DNA of 64,000 nucleotides from Metabacillus schmidteae (GTDB lineage Bacteria; Bacillota; Bacilli; Bacillales; Bacillaceae). Both the position numbers and the translations under genes were made by a program. The stretch lies in NCBI RefSeq assembly GCF_903166545.1, contig NZ_CAESCH010000001.1, positions 4,096,001 to 4,160,000 of the forward strand. The letters are read 5' to 3'. Positions 38,701-48,052 of this stretch are shown in pieces (the first letter of the stretch is position 1; every line of letters starts with the position of its first letter). The notes below the pieces were generated by a model. That model did not search any database and was not told where the DNA came from. It saw only the letters and a program-made list of their open reading frames with translations.

Positions 38701-38738
38701 AAAAAGAGCCGACTCTATCAATTTAGAGTCAGCTCTCA
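38701..38738 (-). terminator. terminator of infC-rpmI-rplT
   Basis: GAGCTGACTCTA / TAGAGTCGGCTC stem followed by TTTTTC on the minus strand, right after the rplT stop. Confidence 0.88.
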
Positions 38739-38748
38739 TACCGTTCAA

Positions 38749-39108
38749 TTATTTGTTAAGCTGTGATTTAGCAGCGTCTGCTAATTGAGCAAATGCTTTT
38801 TCATCAGCAATAGCTAAGTCTGCAAGCATTTTACGGTTTACTTCGATACCTGCAAGCTTTAGTCCGTGCATTAAACGGCTGTAAGAAAGACCATTTACAC
38901 GAGCAGCTGCATTGATACGAGTGATCCATAATTTACGGAAATCACGTTTCTTTTGACGACGATCACGGTATGCATACATCCATGATTTCATAACTTGTTG
39001 GTTTGCAACTTTATATAATCTATGTTTAGAACCGAAATAACCTTTAGCTAATTTTAAAACTTTTTTACGACGTTTACGTGAAACGATACCGCCTTTTACT
39101 CTTGGCAT
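38749..39108 (-). CDS. rplT: ribosomal protein L20
   Basis: 119 residues; starts [25 protein letters not shown], the basic helix that binds 23S rRNA, followed by the globular [22 protein letters not shown] domain. Also binds the infC leader to autoregulate the operon. GGAGGGAA ribosome site. Confidence 0.98.
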   Translation of the reverse strand: MPRVKGGIVSRKRRKKVLKLAKGYFGSKHRLYKVANQQVMKSWMYAYRDRRQKKRDFRKLWITRINAAARVNGLSYSRLMHGLKLAGIEVNRKMLADLAIADEKAFAQLADAAKSQLNK

Positions 39109-39140
39109 GTAAATTCCCTCCTATATTACGATGTTTCAGA

Positions 39141-39341
39141 TTATTTAATATTGTCTAACAAATGACGAATACGTTTGAAATCGCCTTTGCTTACTACAGT
39201 TGATTTACGTAGTTTACGTTTTGCTTTTGTAGATTTGTTAGCAAATAAGTGACTTGTGTAAGCATGTGAACGTTTAAGTTTACCAGAGCCTGTTCTTTTG
39301 AAACGTTTTGCAGCTCCGCGGTGAGTTTTCATTTTTGGCAT
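39141..39341 (-). CDS. rpmI: ribosomal protein L35
   Basis: 66 residues, [20 protein letters not shown] at the start and the RRIRHLL-like C-terminus [10 protein letters not shown]. Strongly basic large-subunit protein, between infC and rplT. Confidence 0.98.
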   Translation of the reverse strand: MPKMKTHRGAAKRFKRTGSGKLKRSHAYTSHLFANKSTKAKRKLRKSTVVSKGDFKRIRHLLDNIK

Positions 39342-39362
39342 AAGGTATTCCTCCTTAAGGGA

Positions 39363-39884
39363 TTATTGCTTTTCATTTTTCGGCGCTAGAACTAAGAACA
39401 TGCTGCGACCATCCATTTTCGGATGAGATTCTATTGTACTTAAATCAGCACATTCTGCAGAGAAACGATCAAGCACCTTTTGACCGATTCCTTTATGTGT
39501 AATGGCACGTCCTTTGAAGCGGATAGAAGCTTTTACTTTATCGCCCTTTTCTAGGAATTTGCGTGCATTTCGAAGCTTAGTGTTAAAGTCATGCTCATCA
39601 ATTGTAGGACTTAAGCGTACCTCTTTAAGATTGATGATTTTTTGATTCTTACGAGCTTCTTTTTCTTTCTTTTGCTGTTCAAAACGAAATTTACCGTAGT
39701 CCATGATGCGGCATACAGGAGGCTTTGCATTAGGAGCTACTAAAACTAAATCCTGGTTAGCTCTTGTCGCGATTTCTAAAGCCTCTTGGCGAGATTTGAT
39801 TCCAAGCTGATCTCCGTTGGCACCGATTAGACGTACCTCACGTGCGCGAATTCCGTCATTTACCATCATATCTTTGCTAATAAT
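39363..39884 (-). CDS. infC: translation initiation factor IF-3 with ATT start
   Basis: 173 residues. Separates subunits and checks the initiation codon. The start is an ATT at 39884 (M)[16 protein letters not shown], six bases after GGAGG, giving the known length; a longer frame upstream is leader RNA. The non-AUG start is the classic means by which IF-3 represses its own synthesis. N-terminal domain to about residue 75, then C-terminal domain with [16 protein letters not shown]. Confidence 0.93.
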   Translation of the reverse strand: MISKDMMVNDGIRAREVRLIGANGDQLGIKSRQEALEIATRANQDLVLVAPNAKPPVCRIMDYGKFRFEQQKKEKEARKNQKIINLKEVRLSPTIDEHDFNTKLRNARKFLEKGDKVKASIRFKGRAITHKGIGQKVLDRFSAECADLSTIESHPKMDGRSMFLVLAPKNEKQ

Positions 39885-39969
39885 TAGCCACCTCCAAGGT
39901 TTTTTAAAAAACTGAATAGTAATTCTTAACACCGTTTTTGTAGAACTAGGTCTTTTTATTTTTGTGACA

Positions 39970-40105
39970 AATAAAAAAGTGTGGATGCAAAACACCCACA
40001 CTACGATTGTATAAATAAACTATATCATCGTTACCTGCCAACTACAAACGGATGTGTCAAACAGGTGAGAAGCGGGTGCTTCTACTTGTTAATATATAAG
40101 ACTAT
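39970..40105 (-). promoter_or_regulatory. L20-type leader of infC operon
   Basis: Minus-strand sequence AGTAGAAGCACCCGCTTCTCACCTG and an intrinsic terminator (AGTGTGG / CCACACT, 40003-39979, then TTTTTTATTT) match the structured infC leader known in Bacillus, where L20 binding favours termination. Confidence 0.8.
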
Positions 40106-40232
40106 TCAATTACCTAGAGAATTATAACATTAATACAAAGATCTTGCAAGTAAATTATATATTTTCCAAACAACAAATGTAATTCTAACAGAACCATTCT
40201 GTTCTTGCAATAACTTTTTTTACCTTACCTTC

Positions 40233-40262
40233 AAAATCGGTGGAGCGAATCCACCGATTTCA
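40233..40262 (-). terminator. terminator of thrS
   Basis: AAATCGGTGGA / TCCACCGATTT 11-bp stem with a 5-nt loop right after thrS. The T run is short. Confidence 0.8.
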
Positions 40263-40268
40263 TCTATC

Positions 40269-42209
40269 TTAAGCTCTTTTTACTTCTTGTTGAATTTGTT
40301 GAACAAACTGTTCAAACGGTAGTGTTTCTGATTTTTGCTCACCATACTTACGAACATTCACAGCATTTTCAGAGATTTCATTATCACCAACGACAAGCAT
40401 ATATGGTATTTTTTGAATTTGTGCTTCCCGGATTTTGTAACCAATCTTTTCATCTCGAGAATCCAGTTCAACACGAAGGCCTGCTTCTTGAAGTTGTTCC
40501 TGAACCTTTTTTGCATAATCAAGATGAATAGCAGGTGAAACTGGAATCACTTGAACTTGAACCGGCGCTAACCAAGTTGGGAATGCACCTTTGTACTCTT
40601 CAATTAAAAATGCGACAAAGCGCTCCATTGTTGAGACAACACCACGGTGAATAACGACCGGACGATGTTGCTTGCCATCTTCTCCAACATAATTTAAGTC
40701 AAAGCGTTCTGGAAGTAAGAAGTCTAATTGAACAGTTGATAACGTTTCATCCTTGCCAAGAGCTGTTCTTACTTGAACATCAAGCTTTGGACCGTAGAAT
40801 GCTGCTTCACCTTCTGCTTCAAAATAGTCATGGCCTAATTCATCCATTGCACCCTTTAACATGCTTTGTGCTTTTTCCCACATATTATCATCATCAAAGT
40901 ATTTTTCTTTATCTTCCGGGTCACGGTATGACAATCTGAATGAATAGTTCTCAATTCCGAAGTCTTTGTAAACTGCTTCAATTAATCGAACAACACGGAT
41001 AAACTCATCTTTAATTTGATCTGGTCGCACAAAGATATGAGCATCATTTAACGTCATTCCTCGTACACGCTGTAAACCAGTTAACGCACCTGACATTTCA
41101 TAGCGGTGCATCATTCCAAGCTCAGCAATACGAATTGGCAGTTCACGATAGCTGTGAATATCATTTTTGTAAATCATCATATGATGTGGGCAGTTCATTG
41201 GACGAAGCACTAAATCTTCATTATCCATTTCCATGATTGGGAACATATCTTCTTGGTAATGTTGCCAATGTCCTGATGTTTTATATAATTCTACACTTGC
41301 CAGAACAGGTGTATAAACATGCTGGTAACCTAATCTCTCTTCCTTATCAACAATGTATCTCTCGACAATACGGCGTATAGTTGCACCTTTTGGAAGCCAT
41401 AAAGGTAATCCTTGGCCTACTTTTTGTGATGTTGCGAAAAGACTAAGCTCTTTTCCTAATTTACGATGATCACGTTCTTTTGCTTCTTCCAAAATGCGGA
41501 GATGCTCATCTAAATCAGCTTTTTTGAAGAAAGCTGTTCCGTAAATACGTTGAAGCATTTTGTTTTTACTATCTCCGCGCCAGTATGCACCTGCAACACT
41601 TAGAAGTTTAAATTCTTTAATCTTCCCTGTTGAAGGAAGGTGCACTCCTCGACATAGATCGAAAAATTCTCCTTGTTCATAAATTGAAACAGCTTCACCT
41701 TCTGGAATTGCTTCTAAAAGCTCTAATTTCAGAGGATCTTGGATTTCTTCGTATCGACGCTGTGCTTCTTCACGACTCACTTCATTACGAATAATTTCAA
41801 GATTTTCATTCACAATTTTTTTCATTTCTTTTTCGATGACTGGTAAATCTTCAGGTGTGATCGCATGCTCCATATCAATATCATAATAAAAGCCATTTTC
41901 AATAACAGGTCCAATCCCAAGTTTAACGGATTGGTCTTTATACACACGTTTAATGGCTTGTGCCATTAAGTGAGCTGTTGAATGTCGCATAACTTCTAAT
42001 GCTTCATCACTATCTTGTGTGACAATTTCAATTGCACCATCTTGTTGAATTGGTGTACGCAAATCAATTAATTGTCCATCTATTTTCCCTGCAAGTGACT
42101 TCTTTTTTAAACCAGGGCTAATGGATGCCGCAATTTCTTCAGTTGTGGTACCTTTTGCAAACTCCTTTACAGCTCCGTCTGGAAACGCAATTTTTATAAC
42201 GTCTGACAT
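40269..42209 (-). CDS. thrS: threonyl-tRNA synthetase
   Basis: 646 residues: TGS domain (1-62), editing domain with [10 protein letters not shown] (about 76-85), catalytic core with [24 protein letters not shown] and [23 protein letters not shown], and anticodon domain. Zinc-ligand histidines and cysteine are present. Under a Thr T-box whose terminator is followed by an inserted repeat. Confidence 0.97.
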   Translation of the reverse strand: MSDVIKIAFPDGAVKEFAKGTTTEEIAASISPGLKKKSLAGKIDGQLIDLRTPIQQDGAIEIVTQDSDEALEVMRHSTAHLMAQAIKRVYKDQSVKLGIGPVIENGFYYDIDMEHAITPEDLPVIEKEMKKIVNENLEIIRNEVSREEAQRRYEEIQDPLKLELLEAIPEGEAVSIYEQGEFFDLCRGVHLPSTGKIKEFKLLSVAGAYWRGDSKNKMLQRIYGTAFFKKADLDEHLRILEEAKERDHRKLGKELSLFATSQKVGQGLPLWLPKGATIRRIVERYIVDKEERLGYQHVYTPVLASVELYKTSGHWQHYQEDMFPIMEMDNEDLVLRPMNCPHHMMIYKNDIHSYRELPIRIAELGMMHRYEMSGALTGLQRVRGMTLNDAHIFVRPDQIKDEFIRVVRLIEAVYKDFGIENYSFRLSYRDPEDKEKYFDDDNMWEKAQSMLKGAMDELGHDYFEAEGEAAFYGPKLDVQVRTALGKDETLSTVQLDFLLPERFDLNYVGEDGKQHRPVVIHRGVVSTMERFVAFLIEEYKGAFPTWLAPVQVQVIPVSPAIHLDYAKKVQEQLQEAGLRVELDSRDEKIGYKIREAQIQKIPYMLVVGDNEISENAVNVRKYGEQKSETLPFEQFVQQIQQEVKRA

Positions 42210-42230
42210 CCTTGTTCACTCCTTCTTTGA

Positions 42231-42440
42231 AATGTGGAAGCGCCTTGATCAGCCTCTGGCAATTAAGACACTTAGAAATAGAAGGTGCTCTTTACCTTCA
42301 ATTTCTAAGTGGCTTATGACCTCGAGGGGCTAGGCGCTGGCAGTCAAGAACGCGACGTCCTGTCGCATTGACTGCACTTGTACTTCCTGTACTTCGGAAC
42401 TAGACACCAACACTAATTTCAAACTTAGCATCAGTGTTTC
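42231..42440. repeat. Bacillaceae intergenic repeat inserted upstream of thrS
   Basis: Contains the block GAGGGGCTAGGCGCTGGCAG-like and a strong stem CACTTAGAAATAGAAGGT / ACCTTCAATTTCTAAGTG at 42268-42313, framed by GCGCC arms. I recognise this block from many Bacillaceae genomes, where it is intergenic. Here it lies between the T-box terminator (about 42490-42455) and the thrS ATG, so it becomes part of the thrS 5' UTR. Confidence 0.75.
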
Positions 42441-42454
42441 GCTCCAAAAATAAA

Positions 42455-42740
42455 TAAAACTCGCCCCCAAAAAAGGGACGAGTTAATAAACTTAGTCAAT
42501 GGATCGTGGTTCCACCCTTGTTCCCAAAATCTATACAAACAACAATTAATGCAATGTATCAATAAAAACATTAATAAGACTTTGGCTCAACATCGATAAC
42601 GGGAATCCCGTCAGCTATTAATAAGTTATAAATATATAACTGTTCACAACTGAAGTTTAAAGGTGGTAAGTTTGTTCATCGTGTTAGGAAGGTTTCAGCA
42701 AATCCTCCCCTCTCTGGGAACCGTACAAACAAGCTCATGT
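42455..42740 (-). promoter_or_regulatory. T-box leader of thrS, Thr (ACC) specifier
   Basis: T-box AAGGGTGGAACCACG at 42519-42505 on the minus strand; specifier ACC at 42667-42665 followed by ACC. Terminator ACTCGTCCC...GGGGGCGAGT then TTTTATTTATTTTT. About 245 nt from terminator to start codon instead of the usual short gap. Confidence 0.93.
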
Positions 42741-42843
42741 CCTTATCATGACAGATCTATTATTCAATTATTTCGTATTATAAATTGTTTTTTTGATAAA
42801 ATCAAGATGATCTTCTCCAATATGTACTTATATCACCAAATAA

Positions 42844-43668
42844 TTATCTATAGAATTCTTCCAAGCGATGAATCGTGACTCTTTCTTCAAATATATTTTG
42901 GATTGTTTGAATCATTCCATCGAGAAAATCATTTGCATAGAGAGAAATCTTTAAAGGTACCATAGACACTAATGGTGCTAATAACTTTGTATCTATATAC
43001 ATTGGATGTTGGGAAACAAATTCTTTATCAATCAGTTTCTTCAATTCATCTTCTGGTATTATACACTTATTTTCATTATAAATGGCATATTCTTGATCAA
43101 AGACAATGTGAATGGCCGGTATTTTGCTTTCATTATCACGTATATATTCTCGTAAGCTTTGAATGAAATTCTGATATTCCTGCTCCATCTTATACTCCTC
43201 TATAGCAATATCTACATATTCTCGTAAGCTCTGAAAATACTTATGCAAACGGAATTTTTGAAAAGATGAATAGGTAAAATATAAGTCAGGTCGCAAAAAT
43301 TCCTCTAATGCATCTCTTACAACAAGTTCTCTTGATGTAAGTTTTTGCACGTTTGGAATCTCCTCCCGCTCGCCCTCAATAATAGCTTGCGTAATATGTA
43401 AAATCTGTTGTTGTTCCTCTTCTTCTGAAAAATAATACAATTCTTTCAGCATGTTTATAATCAAATGCTGCTCTTTATAACCGATAATAAATTGAATAAG
43501 TCCTGGTATAACAAAATGTTCAAGTGTAATATCCCAAGACTTTGGGGTAATTTTTATACACTGATTATTGACTAATTGAAGCTCAGATAAAAACGTTTCG
43601 GATATTGAACGAAAAATTGAATACATCGTCCTTGCCTCTTTCGGAGACCCAAATAATATCTCAAGCAT
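42844..43668 (-). CDS. ytxC: sporulation-related protein YtxC
   Basis: 274 residues from the ATG at 43668 behind AAGGGGGG. No transmembrane span; a largely alpha-helical protein with no recognised domain beyond the YtxC family. Found upstream of thrS in B. subtilis and named by position and similarity; the sporulation link is from annotation practice, not from a motif. Confidence 0.72.
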   Translation of the reverse strand: MLEILFGSPKEARTMYSIFRSISETFLSELQLVNNQCIKITPKSWDITLEHFVIPGLIQFIIGYKEQHLIINMLKELYYFSEEEEQQQILHITQAIIEGEREEIPNVQKLTSRELVVRDALEEFLRPDLYFTYSSFQKFRLHKYFQSLREYVDIAIEEYKMEQEYQNFIQSLREYIRDNESKIPAIHIVFDQEYAIYNENKCIIPEDELKKLIDKEFVSQHPMYIDTKLLAPLVSMVPLKISLYANDFLDGMIQTIQNIFEERVTIHRLEEFYR

Positions 43669-43789
43669 GTTTGTCCCCCCTTTTGCCAGCACTTCAATCT
43701 ATGTATATGGGGGGATATCTTCATTTAGAAGTAAATAAATGGGTTTACATAAAGAAAACCCGCTACTTTGTCTTTACACTGTCGAACAT

Positions 43790-43827
43790 AAAAAATCGAC
43801 TACCTCATGTTTATGAGATAGTCGATC
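43790..43827 (-). terminator. terminator of dnaBI
   Basis: ATCGACTATCTCAT / ATGAGGTAGTCGAT stem followed by TTTTTT on the minus strand. Confidence 0.87.
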
Positions 43828-43854
43828 GTCATGTTAGATACACTATTAAACGTC

Positions 43855-44793
43855 TTATCCTCTTCGATTTCTTCCTATCAGTTCGATTGGAACTGTCATA
43901 TGTTTTATGCGCTCCATAATCCTTGCCGCTTTAACCGGTTCTTCTTCACCTCGCTGGGAAATCGAAAGATGATGCTGAAGTTGCTTGATAGTAAAATTAG
44001 AAGAAATAAAAACAGGCAGATTTTCAAGCATTCGATACTGAAGAATTGTTCCAAGAACTTCATCGCGCGCCCAGCTTGATACAGATTCTGCACCTAAATC
44101 ATCAAGCATTAAAACTGGAATCTTTTTTACAGCATCTAGCTTTTCATCCAGTGATGAATTTTGAAACGAGCCTTTTAATTCCCTCATAAATTCAGGTACA
44201 TACACAAGCATTGAAGCTACTTTATGTGAAGCAAGTTCATTTGCAATAGCACCTAAAATATAGGTTTTTCCTACTCCAAAGGATCCGTACAAATAAATGC
44301 CTTTTGGACGTTTTCCACTGTTATAGGCTTCAACAAAGTCCTGAGCCACACTAATGACCTGCAGGCGGCTTGTTTCATCAACATCGACATCAATCCTGTC
44401 AAACTGAGCTTCAAGGATGTCTTTTGGAATGTACATACTTTTAATGAGTGACTCATTTTTTTTCCTTTCATCATGAATTTCTTTTGTCGGACATTTATCG
44501 TATTGGATGTCAATGATCCGACCTTGTATCATTAAACGAGGATGATAGCCTTGTAATAAATTTTTGCATTCACCTAAAGATGGACATTGTTCACAATTTT
44601 TACTCTGATTCGTAAATTCATAAAGCTTCATTAAACTTCTATTAATCATTCCATCTTCAATTTCAGTTGAATGCTTTGTAATAAAAGCTTGTACATCCGG
44701 GTTGTTTAACACCTGTTTCTTTAAGTCATTATACCGTTCATTAAAATCCGGTCTTTTTGTTAACTTTTTTAAAGAATTGCTCATATGCTCCAT
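43855..44793 (-). CDS. dnaI: primosomal protein/helicase loader DnaI
   Basis: 312 residues. N-terminal zinc-type segment CEQCPSLGECKNLL (67-80) and AAA+ domain with Walker A GSFGVGKT (170-177) and Walker B VLMLDDLGAE. Loads the replicative helicase with DnaB and DnaD. Starts two bases after the dnaB stop, with GGAGG inside dnaB. Confidence 0.95.
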   Translation of the reverse strand: MEHMSNSLKKLTKRPDFNERYNDLKKQVLNNPDVQAFITKHSTEIEDGMINRSLMKLYEFTNQSKNCEQCPSLGECKNLLQGYHPRLMIQGRIIDIQYDKCPTKEIHDERKKNESLIKSMYIPKDILEAQFDRIDVDVDETSRLQVISVAQDFVEAYNSGKRPKGIYLYGSFGVGKTYILGAIANELASHKVASMLVYVPEFMRELKGSFQNSSLDEKLDAVKKIPVLMLDDLGAESVSSWARDEVLGTILQYRMLENLPVFISSNFTIKQLQHHLSISQRGEEEPVKAARIMERIKHMTVPIELIGRNRRG

Positions 44794-44795
44794 AG

Positions 44796-46265
44796 CTAAT
44801 CGTTCCTCCTTTCAGTATTGTCACTGCTTTTATTATCCTTATATTTTTTTATTCGATCAAATATTTTTTTCTTTTCTAATTCGAATTGCTCTAAATTCTT
44901 TTTATCGACTACCTCTTTATTTTGGGGATGTTTTTCTGAATCAGTTGTCTGTTCGTCTTCTTCCTTCAGCCATTCAGGTAATATTTCTTTACGAATTGGT
45001 GTTTTTTGGTTTTGTGTTCTTTTCTTTGATGTTTTTTCTTCTGCCCATTGTTGATATTGTCTGTGTTCCTGCTTCGCTAGGTCCATTGCTTCTTTTACTG
45101 TTTTTACATGCTTTCTTGTCCAATGACTTGCTATTTTTTGTACATAAGCTCTTGTAAGCTTCATATCGGTTTTAAGCAAAACATAATAGATTAAAACATT
45201 GACTACTCCCGGCTCAAGCTTCTGTTTAACCAGGACCTCTTCAATGATTTGCAAATCACTCACAGCGGGAGGGATACCTCCAGCAACATCTGTTAAAAAT
45301 TGTCTTGGTGAAATAGTTTCTAATTGATACATTAGCTCTTCTTCTTGAGATAATTGTTTTTTATCTGGATTCGAACGTAATGTAATAGGTTGTTTCTTAT
45401 CTACAAGATTGGGTAATTCATCTCCCACTTGAAATTGATACCAATCTCTTGCTGATTTTCTTAGCAATTCTACATCAATCATGTCACCCTGATCTAAACT
45501 GGACATGGCGACATTTTTCATTTCAACAGGGCCAATTCCATATAAATATGATAGCTTTTTGATTACCTCTTTTATCGAAGGTGTAAAAGCTTTCGGAGAA
45601 ATTAGTGCATCAGATAAGCCTGAGAAGAATAAATCGAAGTCAAATGCAGCATCTGATATTTCCAAAGTGGCTCGATGATTTGTTTGAAGATATTCTCTCT
45701 CCTCTTCAAGTGTCAAGTCATCCATCGTTTCCGTGTTTACTCTTCCCATCATTTCTGCAGATCGAACGGAATCAAATACATCATCAAATGATTTGGTAAT
45801 CTCCTTCATTCCCTCTTCCATTTGATCGTCTGAAAAAAAATTCTTTAGCTGTAAAAATTTATTTCGACCAACCCGATTATATAGATAAATATTTAATACA
45901 CCATCCTGAAAAAACTCATTAGGCTGGACCGGTGCTTGTAACTCATATACATATCGCTTCACACCATCAACTTCATCAATAAAGGTTTTCAGCAAACCAA
46001 GACCTTCTAATTTTAACCGTTTTTGATAGATTTCCCGCAAATTGCTTTGCATAATCGTCATTAAACTGTGATGAGTTGTTTCTGCACTCCATAGACGATT
46101 TTGCTCTAATTCTGCCCATAACGTCATATAAAGACTAAAACATTTAGATCCAATTAATGGCTGATAAAGTAATGTAATGATTTTCCGATCTAAGTCCTGT
46201 AGAACTGATTTACTTTTAACTGTATAACGATCAATAGCAAGCAGTTCCTTCCAATGCTGTTCCAT
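44796..46265 (-). CDS. dnaB: replication initiation/membrane attachment protein DnaB
   Basis: 489 residues from the ATG at 46265; B. subtilis DnaB is 472. N-terminal DDBH1 winged helix (LLYQPLIGSKCFSLYMTLW), central helical part, DDBH2 region (residues about 310-400) with VLVKQKLEPGVVNVLIYYVL, then a charged low-complexity tail. Firmicutes helicase co-loader, unrelated to E. coli DnaB helicase. Confidence 0.93.
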   Translation of the reverse strand: MEQHWKELLAIDRYTVKSKSVLQDLDRKIITLLYQPLIGSKCFSLYMTLWAELEQNRLWSAETTHHSLMTIMQSNLREIYQKRLKLEGLGLLKTFIDEVDGVKRYVYELQAPVQPNEFFQDGVLNIYLYNRVGRNKFLQLKNFFSDDQMEEGMKEITKSFDDVFDSVRSAEMMGRVNTETMDDLTLEEEREYLQTNHRATLEISDAAFDFDLFFSGLSDALISPKAFTPSIKEVIKKLSYLYGIGPVEMKNVAMSSLDQGDMIDVELLRKSARDWYQFQVGDELPNLVDKKQPITLRSNPDKKQLSQEEELMYQLETISPRQFLTDVAGGIPPAVSDLQIIEEVLVKQKLEPGVVNVLIYYVLLKTDMKLTRAYVQKIASHWTRKHVKTVKEAMDLAKQEHRQYQQWAEEKTSKKRTQNQKTPIRKEILPEWLKEEDEQTTDSEKHPQNKEVVDKKNLEQFELEKKKIFDRIKKYKDNKSSDNTERRND

Positions 46266-46304
46266 ACCCCTCAACCTTTCATGCAAAAGTAAAACATACC
46301 ACTG

Positions 46305-46341
46305 AAAAAAGAGCTGAAGGATCTCTCTCCATTAGCTCTTT
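46305..46341 (-). terminator. terminator of nrdR, upstream of dnaB
   Basis: AAAGAGCT(A)ATGGA / TCCTTCAGCTCTTT-type stem followed by TTTTTTC on the minus strand. It separates nrdR from dnaB, so dnaBI either reads through or has its own promoter. Confidence 0.72.
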
Positions 46342-46347
46342 CATCAC

Positions 46348-46806
46348 TTATCTTACTTTCTTAATAAGATCTGTTAATTCTTCAATAAATACATTTATAT
46401 CTTTAAACTGTCTGTAGACTGATGCAAATCGAACATATGCCACTTCATCAATTCTAGCGAGCCTATCCATCACCATTTCGCCGACTAATTCACTATTCAC
46501 CTCAGAAACACCTTGATTTCTAAGTTCTTTCTCAATTTCGTGAACTATGTCCTCAAGCTTTTGCAAAGGTACCGGTCTCTTTTCACATGCTTTTATTAGT
46601 CCTCTTAAAATTTTCTCTCGACTAAATTCTTCCCTTGTGCCTTCTTTCTTCACTACAATCAGAGGAAATTCTTCGACTTTTTCAAATGTTGTAAATCGAT
46701 ATTGGCACTCTTCACACTCCCGGCGTCTGCGTATCGATCTGCCTTCATCTACAGGTCTTGAATCCAATACCCTTGTCCCATTATGTTGACACGAAGGACA
46801 TTTCAT
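46348..46806 (-). CDS. nrdR: transcriptional repressor NrdR
   Basis: 152 residues: zinc ribbon with Cys3, Cys6, Cys31, Cys34 and ATP-cone domain ([24 protein letters not shown]). Represses ribonucleotide reductase genes according to ATP/dATP. ytcG in B. subtilis; same neighbours. Confidence 0.96.
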   Translation of the reverse strand: MKCPSCQHNGTRVLDSRPVDEGRSIRRRRECEECQYRFTTFEKVEEFPLIVVKKEGTREEFSREKILRGLIKACEKRPVPLQKLEDIVHEIEKELRNQGVSEVNSELVGEMVMDRLARIDEVAYVRFASVYRQFKDINVFIEELTDLIKKVR

Positions 46807-46854
46807 ATGACCAACTCCTTCTTAACGTCATATTTAGGTTTATGACCCAGCTCT

Positions 46855-47253
46855 TTATCTTCCACTTTTTCCAGTTCCAACAAATGTTTCTTTTTGATCA
46901 AGCTTCTTATATAAATCAAGAATGATTTTTTTACTGTAGCCGAGGTCAGTCGGCAGCACAGTATTTGTCGTCACAGTGAGATCAACCGCTGTTTCAAAAG
47001 GACGAACAGAAACAACTGTTACGATTAAGAATGCCTTTCTGGGGCGATCAATGTTCACACTCATTTCACCACGTTCTTCTGAAACTGAGGTCACTGTCAT
47101 TCCAGGGGTTTGTTCAATTAATTCCTTTACTGACTGAAGTGCTTTTTTATTTGTTGTCTTATAATAATGGCTTTGTAAGTCTGGATTATAATGTTTTTCT
47201 CTTGTTTCTTGATGCGTGCTAAAAAAATCCTTTAATTTGTTCACAAAACTCAT
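46855..47253 (-). CDS. conserved protein of unknown function
   Basis: 132 residues, no membrane span or signal. Mixed alpha/beta; SVKELIEQTPGMTVTSVSEERGEMSVNI and the LGYSKKIILDLYKKLDQK helix are the main features. Homologues in other Bacillaceae are labelled 'cytosolic protein'. It lies between speD and nrdR; the B. subtilis locus does not obviously have it. Start ATG at 47253 with GGGGAA-type site. Confidence 0.72.
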   Translation of the reverse strand: MSFVNKLKDFFSTHQETREKHYNPDLQSHYYKTTNKKALQSVKELIEQTPGMTVTSVSEERGEMSVNIDRPRKAFLIVTVVSVRPFETAVDLTVTTNTVLPTDLGYSKKIILDLYKKLDQKETFVGTGKSGR

Positions 47254-47340
47254 TATAGCATTCCCCTTTATAATTTATTATTTTCCCTTTATGTATGAAA
47301 AGATATTCTATTACTATCATACTGAAATTTTCCGATAATA

Positions 47341-47373
47341 AAAAGAGGTGCAGATTAAATAATCTACACCTCT
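47341..47373 (-). terminator. terminator of speD
   Basis: AGAGGTGTAGATT / AATCTGCACCTCT stem followed by TTTTTATTATC on the minus strand. Confidence 0.87.
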
Positions 47374-47390
47374 GAATGTTTTGTTTCAAA

Positions 47391-47777
47391 TTAAAGAGCT
47401 TTTGCTTCCTTTTGTTTTACCTGTACAGGTCCCATACCTCTTGGAATTTCAATGTTTTCACGAGTTTGTGCACCTAAAGACTCTGCAATATGGTCTGCAG
47501 CAATATTCGGATCTAAATCACCACAAGTGTAAACATCAATACTTGCATAACCATGCTCCGGAAAACTATGAATAGTTAAATGAGACTCGGAGATGATAAC
47601 AACTCCACTAACTCCTTGTGGAGCAAATTTGTGGAAAGCAACCTCTCTTATTTCTGCACCTGACTTTAACGCTGCATTTACAAATGTTTTTTCAATGTAA
47701 TCCATATCATTTAACTTATCAAAATCGCATCCCCATAATTCTGAGATTACGTGTCTACCCATTGTTTCCATATTCAT
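47391..47777 (-). CDS. speD: S-adenosylmethionine decarboxylase proenzyme
   Basis: 128 residues, class 1B prokaryotic type. Self-cleavage site SES-H at residues 63-66 gives the pyruvoyl group at Ser65; catalytic [18 protein letters not shown] follows. Makes decarboxylated AdoMet for spermidine. Ribosome site GGGGGA sits three bases before ATG and can pair with an upstream TCCCCC. Confidence 0.95.
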   Translation of the reverse strand: MNMETMGRHVISELWGCDFDKLNDMDYIEKTFVNAALKSGAEIREVAFHKFAPQGVSGVVIISESHLTIHSFPEHGYASIDVYTCGDLDPNIAADHIAESLGAQTRENIEIPRGMGPVQVKQKEAKAL

Positions 47778-47780
47778 GGA

Positions 47781-47912
47781 TCCCCCTTTAACTATTTTTT
47801 AACATGAATTCTTCGCTAATGGTATATGTACTACCACGGGGGAAAGTTAGTCCAGAGAGGTCCTAACCCTTTAAGTAGCCTTAACACCTTGGCTTTGATA
47901 AGAAGTTCACGA
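47781..47912 (-). promoter_or_regulatory. structured 5' leader of speD
   Basis: About 135 nt. A stem GTTAG-CC / GG-CTAAC (about 47864-47846) is followed by TCCCCC at 47843-47838, which is exactly complementary to the GGGGGA ribosome site at 47786-47781. Pairing would hide the ribosome site. No known riboswitch class recognised. Confidence 0.45.
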
Positions 47913-47917
47913 AAAAT

Positions 47918-47946
47918 AGTATACTTTGTTTGTATATGTTTTGCAA
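47918..47946 (-). promoter_or_regulatory. promoter of speD
   Basis: TTGCAA (47946-47941), 17 nt, TATACT (47923-47918) on the minus strand. Confidence 0.7.
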
Positions 47947-48052
47947 CACACTTTTCGAAAAAATATTTCCTACATCTAAGTTAAGGGGTTTATCCAACAT
48001 GATGATACATTTATTACTTTTTCCGGAAGAAGCTTAAATATCCGTTAAATCC

